Origin: an uncultured Shewanella sp.
GTDB taxonomy: Bacteria; Pseudomonadota; Gammaproteobacteria; Enterobacterales; Shewanellaceae
NCBI RefSeq assembly: GCF_947491715.1
Contig: NZ_CANLKR010000024.1
Coordinates: 22,854 to 86,853 of the forward strand
DNA length: 64,000 nt
Reading direction: 5' to 3'
Shown here: in pieces, positions 61,958-64,000 of the stretch
Position numbering within the stretch: position 1 is the stretch's first letter
Layout: each line of letters opens with the position of its first letter
Notes under the pieces: model-generated
Database searches by the model: none
Told to the model about the DNA's origin: nothing
What the model saw: the letters and a program-made list of their open reading frames with translations, nothing else
Made by a program: the position numbers and the translations under genes

Positions 61958-62028
61958 ATGATGACGGTATTGGGTTTTTAGCACTATCAGGTGAAAACCT
62001 GACATCAACAAAATGAAGGCGATTCAAC

Positions 62029-62880
62029 TCAATTTAAATAGTCTTCTATTTGAACTAACAACCCTCCACGCCCGCGCAACAATTTACCTATAGCGATGAC
62101 ATCAGCACCATGGGCAAGCTGTGCTTGACTGTACATCTTGATGTCACCCGATAAACGATCCCCTTCCATCATACTACCAATTTGAGCAAGAGATAATTTT
62201 ATGCTCGCCAACTTGGCAACAACAGGCGGATACATAAACTCTAATTTATGACTCACTTGTTCGATGATAATACCATTTTCATCAATATCATCGAGTGATA
62301 CCACAGCAATAGGCCTATCCCACCATAATAGGGACTGGCCTTGTTCAGGCTTAACATCCCCTTTGAGCCACTGCCCTTCACTCACTTGCACGCGTTTAAT
62401 CTCAGCACTGGATTGCTCAATGTACCCAGCAATTAAACTCAGCTCCACTAAGGGCTCTTGTCCACGAAAAGGTGACCATTGACTTATCATGTCTTGATAT
62501 AAATGAACGGGGATATTCAATAAAGCACACTCCACGCCATCAAACGTCATCAATGGGTATATATCATCAGGCAATACCTTAGATATTGGCGTCACCTCCA
62601 GTAGCTCTCCCAGCCAGTCACCAGCAGGTTCAAAAAGAACAGCAGAAACACATGCCAGTAATTCATCAGGTAAATCACTCGGCTCTGGCAGCCCAGAATA
62701 GTTTTCAACCAGCACTTGCCAATCGGCATGACGACACCAAACCCCGGCATGTTGTGATTGCCCTTTCATTGGCCAAAAAAAACCCTCCCCAGATAAACGG
62801 GCAAGCTCAATTTTACAACGTTCACTTTGTAATCCCGTTCCAATTAATTGACTTAAACTCAATAACTCATTCGCCGACAC
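62029..62880 (-). CDS. sctQ: SctQ, type III secretion cytoplasmic ring (C-ring) protein
   Basis: A 283-residue SpaO/SsaQ-type protein. The C-terminal SPOA domain reads LSGDIKMYSQAQLAHGADVIAIGKLL, a FliN-like pattern. It starts at GTG with the strong site GGAGGTG and overlaps sctP by 14 bases. Slightly shorter than SsaQ (322). It forms the sorting platform at the base of the injectisome. Confidence 0.88.
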   Translation of the reverse strand: MSANELLSLSQLIGTGLQSERCKIELARLSGEGFFWPMKGQSQHAGVWCRHADWQVLVENYSGLPEPSDLPDELLACVSAVLFEPAGDWLGELLEVTPISKVLPDDIYPLMTFDGVECALLNIPVHLYQDMISQWSPFRGQEPLVELSLIAGYIEQSSAEIKRVQVSEGQWLKGDVKPEQGQSLLWWDRPIAVVSLDDIDENGIIIEQVSHKLEFMYPPVVAKLASIKLSLAQIGSMMEGDRLSGDIKMYSQAQLAHGADVIAIGKLLRGRGGLLVQIEDYLN

Positions 62881-63301
62881 GTTTCACCTCCAATGTCACA
62901 GGAATAGGGCGTGTTTGTAATTGTTCACTTAATTTACTTGCCACTTTATTGAGTGCATTCTCTTGCCGTTCATTGGCAGGAAACAGCTTTATCTCAGCCT
63001 TATTTTGACGGTAATTAGCTTGGATCACTAACCCCATCATTGGGCCATTCAACAAGCGATAACATAACATATCGCCTTGTCGCATGATCTCTGCACTGCC
63101 TTTACGAAAAACGCCCCCCTCTTGATTTAACATATCAAGATCGGCTTTATTGATACTGCTGCGTGCTTGTTTATCCAGATCTTTTGATGTCGACATACAA
63201 AGTGAAAAGCGATTACGCAGCTCAGGATCTGTCTCCCCTCGTTCTTCAACTGCCATGACTCGCATGAAATGTGCCTTATCGACACCCAGACTATGACTCA
63301 T
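62867..63301 (-). CDS. sctP: SctP-like needle-length/substrate-switch protein
   Basis: A 144-residue protein between sctO and sctQ, the place of SsaP. The C-terminal half (GPMMGLVIQANYRQNKAEIKL, LSEQLQTRPIPVTLEVKRV) matches the form of the substrate-switch domain; the N-terminal ruler part is short. ATG 63301 with AAAGGTGG upstream is used. It overlaps sctO by 11 bases and sctQ by 14. Assigned mainly by order and size (SsaP is 124). Confidence 0.75.
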   Translation of the reverse strand: MSHSLGVDKAHFMRVMAVEERGETDPELRNRFSLCMSTSKDLDKQARSSINKADLDMLNQEGGVFRKGSAEIMRQGDMLCYRLLNGPMMGLVIQANYRQNKAEIKLFPANERQENALNKVASKLSEQLQTRPIPVTLEVKRVGE

Positions 63302-63695
63302 CAAGCACCACCTTTAGTTTTTCTTGATCTTTTATGAGTTTTTGAATATCAAAATTCAACTTCACTATCGCTTGCTCGACATCGGCGAGTCGTTCTTTAT
63401 GCTCAAGAATTGACTGCGCTAATGCCCGTTCTTTCTGATACTTTCTTGCTAAAGCAAATTTAAAATCATCAAATTCACTCGGTGTTAAACTGTCTTCAGG
63501 TAACGTTTGCTCACGTATCGCCAATAACACCGCATTTCTTTGCTCAGTGACCTCTCGAATATCCTGCATAATACTGGTACATTGTGCTTCTAGTTCAACC
63601 AATAGCCGTCTTAATTTATCTTCTTTCTGCTTACGAATAATCACTAAGCGAGACAGCATTTTCTTATCGGCTTCATCAATATCAATGCTTGGCAT
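63291..63695 (-). CDS. sctO: SctO-like ATPase stalk protein
   Basis: A 134-residue, almost wholly coiled-coil protein (LRRLLVELEAQCTSIMQDIR, ALAQSILEHKERLADVEQAI) right after sctN, the position and size of SsaO/YscO, the stalk linking the ATPase to the export gate. GAGGGA lies just before the ATG. It starts 17 bases after the duplicated sctN tail. Confidence 0.82.
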   Translation of the reverse strand: MPSIDIDEADKKMLSRLVIIRKQKEDKLRRLLVELEAQCTSIMQDIREVTEQRNAVLLAIREQTLPEDSLTPSEFDDFKFALARKYQKERALAQSILEHKERLADVEQAIVKLNFDIQKLIKDQEKLKVVLDES

Positions 63696-63712
63696 TCCCT
63701 CGACTCCCTAAC

Positions 63713-63874
63713 CTAGCTCACCACATCAGCGAATAGTGAAATGGTGTCCTCAAAAGGGCTATGCTCATCGACATCTTGCTGTAACTTTCTGTAAAAAAAG
63801 CCTCTGACATCATTGATTTTTCTTACCGCTTCATCAGTAATTATTGCATTAAGCCGCTTAATCAAATCCAACAC
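63713..63874 (-). pseudogene. Tandem duplicate of the sctN 3' end
   Basis: After the sctN stop, the same strand and frame continue with 12 codons (VLDLIKRLNAII) and then a second copy of the last 41 sctN codons, ending with its own TAG at 63713. The period is 162 bases (54 codons). Over the 126 visible bases the copies differ at only about nine, all in the last ~50; the other 75 bases are identical. Two residues differ (Leu to Phe, Arg to Ser). A GTG directly after the sctN stop could allow translation, but no ribosome site is evident. Confidence 0.85.
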
Positions 63875-64000
63875 CTAACGAACCACATCAGCAAGTAGCG
63901 AAATGGTGTCTTCAAAAGGACTGTGCTCATCGACATCTTGCTGTAACTTTCTGTAAAAAAAGCCTCTGACATCATTGATTTTTCTTACCGCTTCATCAGT
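63875..64000 (-). CDS. sctN: SctN, type III secretion ATPase, C-terminal end (rest outside window)
   Basis: The last 41 codons of a gene running in from beyond the window: TDEAVRKINDVRGFFYRKLQ and then DEHSPFEDTISLLADVVR-stop. This matches the C-terminal helices of SctN/FliI-type ATPases (F-x-Q..-E...F-E-x-T...L). Its place directly before sctO supports the call. The catalytic domain is not visible. Confidence 0.75.
   Translation of the reverse strand, partial: TDEAVRKINDVRGFFYRKLQQDVDEHSPFEDTISLLADVVR

Noticed and set aside
61836..62027. Extra small gene between sctQ and sctR
   Set aside because: The frame runs into sctR out of frame, has no ATG with a ribosome site, and the gap is better explained by hairpins.

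Overview
The window is a 64 kb piece of a gammaproteobacterial chromosome of modest GC. The gene set points to a marine Shewanella-like bacterium: an oleABCD olefin operon, a clade I nosRZDFYL nitrous-oxide reductase operon, long-form PstC/PstA permeases and a cold-water-style AT-rich intergenic background. The genus is an inference, because no rRNA gene lies in the window.

Layout. (1) 1-2360: two tandem APC-family amino-acid permease genes; the first is cut by the window edge and the second is broken by one in-frame stop. (2) 2335-6352: housekeeping enzymes (phosphohexomutase, RluA-type pseudouridine synthase, NemA-like ene-reductase). (3) 6353-15600: an accessory stretch with an exported metzincin protease, an exported unknown, a CadC/ToxR-like membrane regulator with a LamG sensor domain, and three unrecognised exported or membrane-anchored coiled-coil proteins with a 13-bp tandem repeat between the first two. 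(4) 15877-23519 (minus): complete nosR-Z-D-F-Y-L for N2O respiration. (5) 23946-28931 (minus): oleA-B-C-D for long-chain olefin synthesis. (6) 29293-42268: a methyltransferase, a secreted vWA protein, DUF1289, a YajD-like HNH protein, pstC-pstA-pstB-phoU behind a well-formed Pho box, a GcvR-like ACT protein, DUF2797, and a lipase with its foldase.

(7) 42982-64000: a type III secretion island of the Salmonella SPI-2 (Ssa/Esc) lineage. A NarL-type response regulator and a hybrid sensor kinase (SsrB/SsrA-like) converge at the left end. A plus-strand operon then carries SsaB/SpiC-, SctC-, SctD-, SsaE- and SseA-like genes, three tandem SseB/EspA filament genes, SscA-, SseC-, SseD- and SseE-like genes, a class I-type chaperone and an effector with a SopB/IpgD-like CX5R phosphatase motif. 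A bidirectional terminator separates it from the opposing minus-strand export operon sctN(tail)-O-P-Q-R-S-T-U. The order matches SPI-2 closely, except that the two halves face each other and the SseB gene is triplicated.

The most unusual signals are in this island. Several genes (sctN, sctS, the response regulator and its converging kinase, possibly sctR) are followed by a second, partly decayed copy of their own 3' end. The divergent region between the kinase and the secretion operon carries ten perfect copies of a heptanucleotide, plus a palindrome that overlaps a -10 box.
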